This document shows positions 11,056-22,196 of a stretch of DNA of 64,000 bases, in pieces (position 1 is the first letter of the stretch; each line of letters starts with the position of its first letter). Below the pieces are notes generated by a model, which made no database searches, was not told where the DNA came from, and worked only from the letters and a program-made list of their open reading frames with translations. The translations under genes and the position numbers were made by a program. The DNA comes from Biscogniauxia marginata. Taxonomy: Eukaryota > Ascomycota > Sordariomycetes > Xylariales > Xylariaceae. Location of the stretch: the NCBI GenBank assembly GCA_022695795.1, contig MU404121.1, positions 128,580 to 192,579 on the forward strand. Direction: 5' to 3'.

Positions 11056-12705
11056 ATGTCCACTGGTAATGAACCAGTAGACCCTGCCGCTCATGGCACC
11101 TTCGCAACTGCGAAGCAGTCCCTCGGCGATTTGTTTAGGTGGAAGCAACGGGTGATCGTCATCAATGAGCTCGGCGAATCTCATACAGAATGGCACGCCC
11201 CTGAGAAATTCAGGAATCCCATCTCGATACTCATGCTTCTGAGCGCAAAGGACTGGCTCTACTTCTTTGTAGGCTTCTTCGCCTGGACGGCCGATGCATT
11301 CGACTTCCACGCCCTCTCCATTCAGACCGTGAAGCTCGCCAAGTACTACGACACTAGTAAAACTAACATCACTACTGCTATCACTCTAACGTTGCTGCTT
11401 CGGTCCGTCGGCGCTGCTGTGTTTGGCCTGCTTGGGGACCGATATGGCCGGAAATGGCCCATGGTTGCCAATATGATCGTCCTCGGTAAGCCGTCATGAT
11501 TGCTGGTAGTGATATACTGAGCTGATTATTTGTTTCAGGACTCCTCCAGATTGCGACAATCTATAGCGGCACTTTTCAACAGTTCTTGGCCGTAAGATCC
11601 CTATTCGGCCTCTTCATGGGTGGTGTATACGGAAATGCTATTGCTATGGCACTGGAGAACTGCCCGTGAGTTTCATGACCGCTCCCTTCTTTCTTCCCAA
11701 CTTCTAACGATGGTGGCCAGGACCGACGCAAGAGGATTGATGAGCGGAGTGCTCCAACAGGGTTATTCTTTCGGTTATGTTCTTGCAGCCTGCGCCAGCC
11801 TCGGCGTGGGTGCAGGCGTTGAAACCTGGAAGACGGTCTTCTGGATTGCGGCAGGTCTCTCTATCCTCGCGGGCCTCATCCGCTGCTGCTTCCCTGAATC
11901 GAAGCAATTCAGGGAGGCCAAGAAAGCAGGCCATAAGATTTCAGCAGCCGATTTCTGGGAAGAGACCAAGACGATGCTTGCCAAAGAGTGGCGCATGTGC
12001 GTCTATTGTATCATCTTGATGACCTGGTTCAACTACTACTCTCACACCAGCCAGGATAGTTACACTACCTTTATGATCGAAGCTAAGGAGCTTCCCAATG
12101 ACGGGGCCACACGGGCTAGTATCATTATGAAAACCGGCGCGTGCGTTGGTGGTACCATAGTCGGATACCTTTCTCAGTTTATCGGCCGACGACGAGCCAT
12201 CGTCGGAGCTGCGCTGATTAGTTGCTGTCTCATCCCAGCTTGGATCTTACCTAACACAGAAGGTGGTCTCTCTGCCTCTGGCTTTATGATGCAGTTCTTT
12301 GTCCAAGGCGCCTGGGGAGTTATCCCGATCCACTTGACCGAACTCTCTCCAGAGGCGTTCCGGTCTAGCTTTACAGGAATCACCTACCAGCTTGGTAACA
12401 TGATCTCTTCTCCATCGGCGCAGATCGTCAACGCTATTGCAGAATCTACATTCGTACGCAACCAGCATGGAAATCTCGTCGAAGCCTACGGGCCGACAAT
12501 GGGCATTGCAACGGCTATCATTGCCTTGGGTATTGCTGTTACTACTGCTCTCGGACCGGAGAAGCGTGGCCGTTCACTAGAAGACGCTGGGCCTGCCGGT
12601 GCCAATGTCCATCATGACGTGGAGAAAGCCATTGACGTTGCATCCATCGCTGACTCCAAGGCTGTGTCCTCTCGCCAGGTTGAAGACCACAAGTCCGAGC
12701 CTTGA
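11056..12705 (+). CDS. Jen1-type monocarboxylate (lactate/pyruvate) permease
   Basis: Plasma-membrane proton symporter for short mono- or dicarboxylates (MFS, sialate:H+ symporter/JEN family). Exons 11056-11485, 11539-11665 and 11721-12705 give 513 residues, the usual JEN length. The diagnostic JEN signature NXX[S/T]HX[S/T]QDXXXT is present at residues 290-302 (NYYSHTSQDSYTT). Other conserved segments are WTADAFDFHALSIQTVKLA at about 77-95, GDRYGRKWPM at 127-136 and LFGLFMGGVYGNAIAMALE. An in-frame ATG at 10858 would add 66 residues, but that extension is not family-like, so 11056 was chosen. Both introns are 53-55 nt. Family members are glucose-repressed, and the CreA-like cluster upstream fits that. 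Substrate range (lactate, pyruvate, acetate or malate/succinate) is not deducible. Confidence 0.94.
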
Positions 12706-14218
12706 AGAAAGGTCGGTACAGGCCCCTGCCCGAGGTTTAGAACAGGCGGACAACAGAATATAAGCTGCTTTCAGTGTGCCTTCTACGTTACTACATGAGT
12801 TCATGGTCTCCATTTCCGATGTATGATGTTATATAGAATTGCACGATTTGGACGGCCTTGGACGGCCCAGTACGGCACAGTTCGCGGTATGAGTCGCGTA
12901 CACTAATAATCCGCCCAAATCATAGAATGAACGTTCATGAATAGCGGGTTAGATATGGCTGCTTGGTTAGATGGCTATATAGGTACGAGATCCTGGCTAC
13001 AATACTTAACATTCACGCATGACCATGAATATAAATACAATATACAATACAATAAAAGCTCCCCAAAACTATCCTCGTTGGAAAACACGAGAGGACCTGG
13101 TATGCCTATAGAATCTTGTGAACCTTGAAGCATGTATTATGGTAACTAGCGTGCTCGATAATCACCAGAAAGCCTTAAATTCAAGCACTTCTAGCGTACA
13201 GTTGACGACGGTCAGTATATCCATACCACCCACTCAAACGGTCTTACATCATATTCAAAAACCGACGAGTTGATGTGAGTGCAAGGGGGGTTATGAATGG
13301 CTGTTAGCTAATAGATACATGATGAATAATCCGGGGTGTGTACTTTACCTGGTAAGATGTGTTATTAGTAGTCTCCCCCCTGCCATTATAGCAACAAGAA
13401 AAGGTGACAGGCAAGGAAAAGCGAGACTTAAATCTAATGTCATGCCTAGAGTAACAGATGTAACTACGGAAGAGGCCTGTCTCTTGGGAAGTATTCCCGG
13501 CGTCGTGGTCATCATTTACCTCTACGGGAAACCTCGGTTTACCTTGTATGAACAAACCCTGTCTGTCTGTCTGTCATCTGCTGGCTTGAAGAAAACAAGG
13601 CGAGACAACCTGCTGCTGTAAGTCGATTAGAACCTGTTTTTCTCTGCGAGGTACAGAATAATCTTTGGGATATTATTATTGCTTCTCTTATCCGTATATC
13701 TTCCGAAGCCCAATGCGTTAGTTCTCTGGCTCTCTACTTAAAGGTAGGTAGGTAGGTAGGTAATTTTCAACTCCAGACAACCCCCTCTCCGAATCAAGGG
13801 TATTTAGTAATTTTATAATAAGGTATAACCCACCTACTTATGGAACTGGCCAATCAAGGCGCAATAAATGATATAGATTATGATGTTTAGACAAGTATAG
13901 ATAGAAGACCAATCAATAGCAAGGGGTGCTCCTAGTGTCCTAGTTGGCAATAAAATATATACCTAGGTAATATTAGAAATATTATATGTACAATATATCT
14001 GGGATTTCACCCTCTCCATAATATCCTACTTCGTCTCATCATACAAAATAAACCACTGCCGAAGAGTTATACATCTAGAGGCCAACGAGTAGACTTAGGC
14101 TATGCACGCCAATAGCAAGAAACGACCTCGACAGATGCCCTCCTTATCTATATCCTAGTCTAAACATCGAAAAGGAAAAATCATTGAGGCCGGCCGCCTG
14201 TGTCATCCTTCTTTTACG
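12706..14218. other. Intergenic region with GGTA microsatellite
   Basis: Spacer between convergent genes. It is AT-rich in 13600-14150. The open frames at 13304-13621 on both strands overlap each other and look random. A short tetranucleotide repeat at 13743-13762 is listed separately. Confidence 0.6.
13743..13762 (+). repeat. (GGTA)5 microsatellite
   Basis: Five perfect GGTA units in the spacer. The same tetranucleotide, or its complement TACC, recurs in nearly every long spacer of this window. Confidence 0.9.
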
Positions 14219-17200
14219 TTAATCCTTTTCAAACCCGTGCTCCTCAATGACTGAATCCAGCTCATCGAAATCCCTTATCAAGGGTCCCAACACATCAGAA
14301 TGGCCCGCGCTCATGATAGGCAGTGGTTCGTCCCTCGGGTCCGGACTAGGGGGCTCCTGGTTAATCCCCAGAAAATCACCGAAGCCTGTGACGTCTTGAC
14401 TCAGGTCTAAGGGCACGGGCGCGGGTAGCCTCCTGCTATAGGACCGAGGCGGCCAGTTGACGTCGTCGACCCGACCGGCACTGTGACCGAAGGTTGCAAG
14501 ACTACGTTCACTCTTCGTGCCATCATCGCCGCCACGGCTTCGCGGATTCTTGTGGCTCCTTTGGCTTGGGAAATGCGCCGAGGTCGGTGTGCGCACGCTG
14601 GAAGCTGTGTCATCCGAATAAGCACTGACGCTCCTAGTCGATGAGCCGCCCCAAATCGTGGGAGTGGGAGGTGCGGCTAGGCCGCTGGACCTGGCGCTCC
14701 GACTACTTGCTGTCTGCCAGCTAGGATTTCCAGGGCGGCTGGTCGCGATCTTAGGCGGGCGTGGAAACTTCTGGGCCTGCCCGCGAAGCATCCGTAATAC
14801 AGGATCCGCACCGTTCGAGTTGACGGAAGCATCAGACTCGACCCCTTCGACGTTGCTGCTCCAGGTACGGGGAGCGAGCCAGCAATGAGATAGCTGGTGG
14901 CATGCCTCAGGAGCTGGTGCTGAGATCCCTTTCCATGGAGGAGTTTTGGTGCCCTTAAGCCGAGGAGAGAGGTGGTATGCGACGCCATCCTTATAGCGGA
15001 CATTAGGCGAGTCAACTGACACGCTGGCAAGCGTCTGTAGGATACCGTATATGAGTACCCAGCGACCCCGACGTGCGCAGAAGGGGTCCACCAGCCCGAT
15101 CTGATCGGCCTTCTCAAACTTGACAAAGCTCTCTACCAGATCCGACTGGGTAAAGTCGGATCCTAGAGTGTAGATATTTGTAGCTTCGGTGTAGGCAAGC
15201 TGGATTCGCCGTTCGATGATGCGGTCGTCGCATCCGTGCTTCCCATTTTTATCCTTCCTCAACCTCTCTCGACTATTTCCACCTGATCCCGGGGAGTTTA
15301 CCGGGGGAACCGACTCGGGTACTAGGGGGTAGGGATGCGGGATGTGAGGGAATCGCATTCGGTTATCGAATTCGATCAGCATGTCCGTCAGAGGAAGGTC
15401 TGCAGTGTCGGCATCGAACGACTTGTCACCACTCTCAGAAACCATCATCCACTTTCTGCTACTCCGCGTCTCAGACTCGTCCCATACAATATCCCGGTTG
15501 ACCAAGTAATCATAAAGCGCGCCGAAATCCTTCTGCATCTTCTTCGCCGTCGTCCTTGTAAGCCACATCTCTTCACCATCGGAAGTCCGAGCTCCAGTCT
15601 CGGGCGGAGGCCAGCTGCCGTATGCTTTGACATAGTGACTAGTAAAGAATTGTTGCAAGCGGTCAGCTGCAGCTCTAGCAGCACCGTGGGCAGCCGGGCC
15701 CGACGTGGGCCAGATATCCCCGTAGGCAAACTCGGCAAGACGTTCTTCAGCTGCTTGCACGCGCAATTGTGTCTCCAGACACGCACGCTCAAGAAGAGCC
15801 CGTGTGATGGGTGTGACGTTCTTAAAATCTGCGCAGTCCTCCAAGCGGGAATACATGCCGGTGCAATGGAGAAACGCCTCGCGCCAGCCTTCCTCCCATC
15901 GCACCTCCGGTGTTTCCGACCAGGCGAGCACCGAGACCGCGATTTCAGGGTCGTTTCGTGCATCATCAATACCACGCGCAGTCAAATAATTCAATATGGC
16001 CCCGATGTTATCTGCCTCGGGTGGCATGTAGGCATCGAGCCGGACGAGGAGATCCGATAGTGCCTGGAAAAGTGATAACCCTACAAGCGAGGCATGGTAC
16101 AGAAGTGCAAAGAGGTTCCGCGTGGTGATCGCATAGCGGAGGGCATCTAGTTTTGTCATATTGGGTGGGGTTGGGAAGTACATTTCATACGAAATCTGGC
16201 CATCAATGTCATTGAGGCTAGCTTCCTCGGACATGGGTGGCGTGGGTTGGCCAGTCCGGCCGTGATGGTGATTGAGGTGCGGGTGGCTGCCATGATGTCG
16301 TATCATCGGTGGCGCGCCGACGGGCGAAGGTGGCATGTGCATTTGCGTATCGTAGTCATCTTCAGTAGATCCTTCGCGGAGTAAGGTGATGAGAACGCGA
16401 GACTCGGTGGCCTCGATTATGTGGGATGAGAGACGGAAGGATGGATTCGGCCGTGGAGACTGGCCTTTGCGGCCAAGAAACACCAGGACATCGCCGTTAG
16501 GGTCCCAAAGTTCAGGATCTTTTCGCAGCTTATTCCATCTCTGGACAGGTCTACCGCCTCCAATCCAACGCTTGATCGGCGGCGTGGTCGAGGGAGGAGG
16601 AATCGGGGGTAATTTTGCTGATGGTGGCGGCGAGATCACTTGCTGATATTCAGAATCCCACATACCTCCAGATTGCATGTTCTGTATGGGCGCCGAGGGC
16701 ATCTCAAATTCACTTGCGTTGTCAAGGTTGTTGTACGGTCTGATAGTTGCAGCTGACGGAGGCCGGGTATCGACACCCTTCTTCTTCTTGGCTCCAAAGG
16801 TAAAGGCCTTCGTGAGCCCTTTACGAAATTCGTCGCTCTTCTTGTCCACAGCACTACGGAAACCTGACCGCTCGATACCCGAGACGTCTTCCGTCTTTAG
16901 CACCGGTTTCCTGGCCCTAGCATATGCGAAATCGGGCATCGGGCCGTGATTTTGCAACGCGCCAGCTTCTCTCCTGCTTGAATCGCTCCCACCACTCTGG
17001 CTTCCACTACTACGGTTGCTGAAGTTTGCAACCTCATGTCGAAAATTCGCAAATTCTGGTTCCCGCGCCGATTCGGAGAACTTCAGAAGCCGTGCGTTCG
17101 TCGTGCCATATCCGGTGCCTTGCGGCAGCGGATAGTCGTGGACTGAGGCATCATCGATATCGGATAATCGTGAACTACCCGAAGATTTCGCACGCCCTCG

Positions 17201-17260
17201 CGCGGGCGTGAGATTCGGCTCGGTAATCTTCTTTCTGACGTACGCGCTACGTCCAGACAT
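14219..17260 (-). CDS. Large conserved fungal protein of unknown function (DUF8004-like)
   Basis: A single uninterrupted frame of 1013 residues. The first ~300 residues are low-complexity, Ser/Pro-rich and basic, with a Pro-rich stretch (PPSAKLPPIPPPSTTPPIKRW). The central part (about 230-760) is folded-looking: a segment around LWDPNGDVLVFLGRKG, a conserved-looking MTKLDALRYAITTRNLFALL, helices with LSLFQALSDLLVRLDAYMP, and a C-terminal FEKADQIGLVDPFCARRGRWVLIYGILQTLASVS. The last ~180 residues are again Ser-rich and disordered, with an acidic end. There are no transmembrane helices and no signal peptide. It resembles ascomycete proteins carrying the domain named DUF8004, recalled from memory and not searched. 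A scaffold-like intracellular role is possible but unproven. Confidence 0.85.
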   Translation of the reverse strand: MSGRSAYVRKKITEPNLTPARGRAKSSGSSRLSDIDDASVHDYPLPQGTGYGTTNARLLKFSESAREPEFANFRHEVANFSNRSSGSQSGGSDSSRREAGALQNHGPMPDFAYARARKPVLKTEDVSGIERSGFRSAVDKKSDEFRKGLTKAFTFGAKKKKGVDTRPPSAATIRPYNNLDNASEFEMPSAPIQNMQSGGMWDSEYQQVISPPPSAKLPPIPPPSTTPPIKRWIGGGRPVQRWNKLRKDPELWDPNGDVLVFLGRKGQSPRPNPSFRLSSHIIEATESRVLITLLREGSTEDDYDTQMHMPPSPVGAPPMIRHHGSHPHLNHHHGRTGQPTPPMSEEASLNDIDGQISYEMYFPTPPNMTKLDALRYAITTRNLFALLYHASLVGLSLFQALSDLLVRLDAYMPPEADNIGAILNYLTARGIDDARNDPEIAVSVLAWSETPEVRWEEGWREAFLHCTGMYSRLEDCADFKNVTPITRALLERACLETQLRVQAAEERLAEFAYGDIWPTSGPAAHGAARAAADRLQQFFTSHYVKAYGSWPPPETGARTSDGEEMWLTRTTAKKMQKDFGALYDYLVNRDIVWDESETRSSRKWMMVSESGDKSFDADTADLPLTDMLIEFDNRMRFPHIPHPYPLVPESVPPVNSPGSGGNSRERLRKDKNGKHGCDDRIIERRIQLAYTEATNIYTLGSDFTQSDLVESFVKFEKADQIGLVDPFCARRGRWVLIYGILQTLASVSVDSPNVRYKDGVAYHLSPRLKGTKTPPWKGISAPAPEACHQLSHCWLAPRTWSSNVEGVESDASVNSNGADPVLRMLRGQAQKFPRPPKIATSRPGNPSWQTASSRSARSSGLAAPPTPTIWGGSSTRSVSAYSDDTASSVRTPTSAHFPSQRSHKNPRSRGGDDGTKSERSLATFGHSAGRVDDVNWPPRSYSRRLPAPVPLDLSQDVTGFGDFLGINQEPPSPDPRDEPLPIMSAGHSDVLGPLIRDFDELDSVIEEHGFEKD

Positions 17261-18289
17261 GTTAGGCCAGATGGATGGGCGCCTTTGGCTTGAGGGTTTT
17301 TATCTCTGTTTCTGTGCCGTGCTATACCTGTTGTATAAGCTAAGTGGCCGAGAGGCGTGACAGCAGTACGTCCAGAAGGCCGGCAACGCGTATTCAAAGA
17401 AACAGATGGCGGACCTCGATGTTAATGAAGGAATCAAACACTAGATAAGTCTTGCGTGTCGATTGTGTCCAGCTGTGGTGCTATATCGTATGTGCCGCAA
17501 GCTCGCATAGGGGATAGACGATATTGAAACCCTGGCTAGCTACTGCCAAGCTGTCTTGTTATTTGGTAAACACAACGGATCGAAGGTCCCAGGTCTACCA
17601 GTTCCTTTCGTGATGGCCGAATTGTCTCAACAAGCGGTACTTCCACAGTATATCTCGAAGCCCAGGCGAACTATAATATAAGTACCACGAAGTAATGGAT
17701 ATCGTGCAAATATCGGATTCAAAGTAGAGATGTCGCAGACTATAGTCGGCAACATTCATCCAGTATTTGGCCGAAATGTCGATGTTCACGAACTATAGGA
17801 GACTGTTCGATAGTTCGAGGTGAAGGGTCTCAGAAGTGGCAGCAGTCGGAGGACACTGATCCCGTTAAGCATCTCAAAGGATCCGGAGATCTCGCTATTC
17901 CAGCAGCCAAGGCTTTGATTACTTTTGCTTTTTCGTTTCCCTACACCATCTCCTCGTGCGACTGTGAGCCTTGTTTTTTTGGCCTGGATGTCACCGTAAG
18001 CTGTGGATATAAGTTAGGCCATGCTAAGCCTACAAGCTATAGTTGAGGATCCTAAACGGCCCATGTACTCGGCAGGTGTGCGATATGGCTAAACACCGAA
18101 TACATGTAGTGAGGACTGGCATATCGTCTACGAAACTGTTGAGGGGTGGGCACAGCTCGCAGATATGTAAGATATCTAAAATACGCATTTAGGTTGTATG
18201 TATGAACGAATGGAAAGTTAGGCACATGTAGAGAGCATGACTAGGACGGAAATGTCTAGCGAATGTACATGTACTGTAAGCACGGGGTG

Positions 18290-18323
18290 GGGGAAGGGGA
18301 AGGGGAAGGGGAAGGGGAAGGGG
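18290..18323 (+). repeat. (GGGGAA)5 microsatellite
   Basis: Five perfect GGGGAA units closed by GGGG. Six G4 runs lie on one strand, so the tract could form a G-quadruplex. It is intergenic, about 1 kb upstream of the large unknown gene's start. Confidence 0.9.
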
Positions 18324-18731
18324 ACTGCTACCTACTGTTCCTATGTACACTACATACATCGACACATGCTACAGTAGCATGCCGTAGTAGATATAGGGGA
18401 GGCCATGTACATATATCTACACATAGGTACTTATCTACGAGCCGGGGTAGCGGAACCCACCTTTTCTTTTTAGCGTGACTGGCTCGGAACCCAATTGGGC
18501 AAATTGCGCGATGCAGCAATTTCTGATAGCTCTCTTACACCTGGCGCAAATCCCCAGCCTATCGAATCTCGCAGATGCCCTTTTCGGGATCGAGAGGCTG
18601 TAATTCGATTGGGGCGTGGTAATTAACGACGACAGATCAACCAATCTGGCCGTCCATCTCTAACTCGACATCAACTCCGTGTGACCATGACCAGACGATA
18701 ACTCAGCAGCGTTGCGCGGCCTCGTAACCTT

Positions 18732-18770
18732 AGGTACCTACTTACCTACCTACCTACCTACTTACCTATA
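18732..18770 (+). repeat. TACC/CTTA tetranucleotide tract
   Basis: Imperfect run of ACCT/ACTT units in the spacer, of the same class as the GGTA tracts elsewhere in the window. Confidence 0.8.
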
Positions 18771-19465
18771 ACGTGCCCAGAGATAGCATAATACCTAATG
18801 TACCGTACTTTCATACTAACCTCTCAGCTAGCTTCGGGTGGCTTGAGTGTTAATGCCGTGTTTTGATAAGGGCCAGCCGTTGAAGTCTAAGAATGGCCGA
18901 GCTATGACCCCGGATTCCGATTAGTTTGCCGAGCTGATTCGTCGAGATGAATTTAATTGAGGCGCCTTGGCGATTCCTAAACTCGCAACATCGAAGTAAG
19001 TACATCAGTACATGTAAAACGGTCGACTAGTCGCCTACTTAACTTTATAATCTACGTCAGTTAGATGTACTCGAAGAGGACCTAGCAAAGAGGACCTAGC
19101 ACGCCAGCACATATCAACCATGATCCTAGCCCACGTAAGCTGCCGAGCTATTGCGCAAAGCTCAGTAGGCGTCTCGGACCATCATCAGGCCATGGATACA
19201 CGGTACCTCTGTATATACCTGTTATCATCGTAAGTGTGTAATCACGATACACGGTGAGCGAACCAAGTACATGTAGGCGTAGATGCGCAAATGAACGTAT
19301 ATGAAAGCCGGCAATATTAAGCACATAGTCTAGTCCTTAACCTAGGTACGCATGTCTCTTTTCACAACCCATAGTTAATTAAAGCGCGAGTTAATTTCAC
19401 GTTGTTGTTAGGCTTATTATTAGCACTGCCTACCTCGAGTTAGATCGACGGAAAGCGTCAACGGT

Positions 19466-19534
19466 TAGAACTAGAACTAGAACTAGAACTAGAGCTGGAA
19501 CTAGAGCTGGAACTAGAGCTAGAACGAGAGCTAG
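19466..19534 (+). repeat. Degenerate CTAGAA/CTAGAG/CTGGAA hexanucleotide array
   Basis: About eleven consecutive 6-bp units. The first four are nearly identical CTAGAA. Later ones alternate CTAGAG and CTGGAA, so the array shows ordered 12-bp higher-order structure. It is intergenic. The CTAG core is palindromic. Confidence 0.9.
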
Positions 19535-22196
19535 TACCAGTAGGACCGGCGGAGGTTTTGATATACCTCGTTCTTACCAAGGTAGGTATGTACCTGCTCG
19601 GACAGTAACTTAGTGGGACCAATAGCCTTATCATGCCTGTACCTGTACCTCAGTACGTTACCTCGATGTAACTATGCATCTGCCTATTAAGGTAGTTAAG
19701 GTCGTCGATGGTTGGCTAGAGGGGGCTGAGGGGCACGGGCGGCGTGAAGGGCTTCGGAGGCCAGACCGACCCCACACCCGATTCCCAGTGGTAAAAACCA
19801 GCCCTCGTGCTGCATGCAGCCTGACAGTCCGCCAAGCCAACATGAAGCTCTTATCGTGCAAGACAAGCCCAATGTAACTTTTTCCCACTTGCCATTACTG
19901 TACCAACTGACAAAGATATTACGTCCGGTGCATGTCCACAGCCAACCATAGGTAAATAAAAGACGGGACTCGCTCCAGCTTATCGATGATTTCAACAGTA
20001 TACATCTGAAATACAGGTTTCCTAGGAGCCTATTCTAGTTAGATCCCTCCCTGTACCAAAGCCTACATGCACCTGCTTCCCCTTACCTCTTACCTGCGAA
20101 CTTATGCTAATCTATGTACATCTATCATTAAATAGGTCAAAACAGCATAGGTACCCGACTGTCCAGCCGAATGGTGTCGGATCAATTTCCCTTGCGCCAG
20201 ACCAAGAGCAAATGCGGCGAACCACAACGTCCCAGCTTGGCAGCTCTAATAGTCTAGTTCGGATATTTTCATGTCTTTGTTTCTTAGTCTGTGTGGACAT
20301 GTGCCTACAGTTTAATTTTCCGACAATTTCCAGCGGTGAGACTCAAGCCATTGAAGTGCCAACTTTCTAACAAGCCCCACCAACTTACTACGTATTGAAC
20401 CTACGCTACAGACCTTGACGCTGGCTAAGTGTAAGATAGGGGTGAAACCGCATGATCTAAGTCTCAGCCTTCCATGTAATTCATGTTTCTGTTCAATAGT
20501 TACGGCCACCACCTTCACTTCAGACTACAAAACCCTCGCTACAATTCCACCTTTCTAGAAGGGCATCATGCACTATGTGATTGCGCATGCACACCCTTGC
20601 ATCGAGCTGCATGTGGCAGTTTTGGGGGAGAGGGATATAACACGACCAATTATTAAAGTCTATACACATAACAAAACAACAGCACAACACATGCGATGCG
20701 CATAACCGACAGAGGCCCGGCTTGCAACAGCTTCGCTTACAGACAACTTGTAATAGTTCTGTTTCAGCATCTTACCATTGCAGACGCTCCCAACTTGAGA
20801 GTCGATGTTACCTACCCAACTGCGAAGTCGCTCTCAATCATACCAGCCTTACTTAGCATAGATCCACGACAAGTGTTCCGGATCGCCAGCATGGGTCGCG
20901 TGGAGTAAGCCCTATACATACAAGCTGCCGATCCCTGCATTAACGTATGTACTGTTGTTTTTGTTATTGTCGAGGGGTCCTGTGTCATTACTCGCTTCGA
21001 GGTTTATCCCATACGCTCCCCTTCCCCCTCCCCGTAGTCCATGCAAGCTTGGCCGTAAAGAGTGTAATTCGAGACTTTGTAACTAGGACTGCACCAACAT
21101 CCTACGAATCCCAATTTCCGTGCGATTGATTACCCCGATTGGTTCTTAGCACCTATCTCGCGAGCACGAGATGGAGCCAACAGACGTAAAATCAGGGTCC
21201 TGCTGGGTCCTGGGGGCCTATAGAAGACGTTCGAGAATAACCAGGGGTTCTCGACTACCACCACTTAAGTTTCACTCACTTCTAGGTTATATGCAACGTC
21301 CGGTTCAAATGCTATTATGACAGCCCCTCAACTTTGTAAAATATATCACGACTACGTTCTGCAGCTTGTCTGCTGATGAGTAGACGAGTCAGCCAAGTAG
21401 ACGCGCGTTTTGTATGCCTTCTTCTGGCTATGTTGAACGGTCACTGGAAACTTGTCTTACAAATGCACTACTACCCTTCGGTAAGATAGGAGGCCGCGGC
21501 TGGTACCACCGTAGTCCATGTTGTATCTCTAATCTCTTTATCACAAGTGCCTAAGCATCAACAAGCATTGAACTATAGATTGTGTCTAAACCCGAATGGA
21601 TTGTTGGGTTTGGACTTTTTAATTCGGATTTGAAGACCCGAGAGAGAACTGGTTACTCCTTTGTATCTTTTTCTACCGCCTACACTCCCACGCAGGTATT
21701 CTAAACCACGTCGATTGTTAGTTCTAGAATCATATAATTGATACGTGGTTGGAAAATTTGATAGACAGATGTTATTAGGTATCCGATAATACTACAAATA
21801 AGGTACACCCCATACATTGCTTATTATCCCTTTCAGATCCAATACATTCCACGGCCATACACATATCAGACTGCACAACCTCATGGTGACACTTTTGCTT
21901 GAGAATAAATCGTTGTAATTAACCAGAGATCTATATCTTGCCCTCACTATCATGTAGGCAGCAATTTTAAGTCCCAATCCTTCATTTGTGCAAGCCGCTT
22001 TGATTACTTGAATATAAAGGACAGAGCAAGGACGACAAAGAAAGTCGCTTTATCCCAGCACAAATAAACCAGTTATCCATATTCAGCCAACGTAGACAAT
22101 GACATTCACGAATCTATCCATATATGCAAGCAGCACGCTGGACATCTCTCAGCATCATTTCAACGCACCAGTTCCCTCAACGCGAAAGAAGAGAAT

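Larger units (their letters stand above)
17261..22196. other. 4.9 kb gene-poor spacer with several microsatellites
   Basis: The longest spacer of the window, between divergent genes. Open frames (for example 19658-19995 and 20104-20370) are short, occur on both strands at once, and resemble nothing. It contains the (GGGGAA)n, (TACC)n and CTAGAA-type repeats listed separately. No transposase, tRNA or rRNA signal was seen. A non-coding RNA cannot be excluded. Confidence 0.55.

Noticed and set aside
15335..16060. 241-codon plus-strand frame inside the 1013-residue gene
   Set aside because: Shadow frame with no family features; the minus-strand frame is uninterrupted and four times longer.
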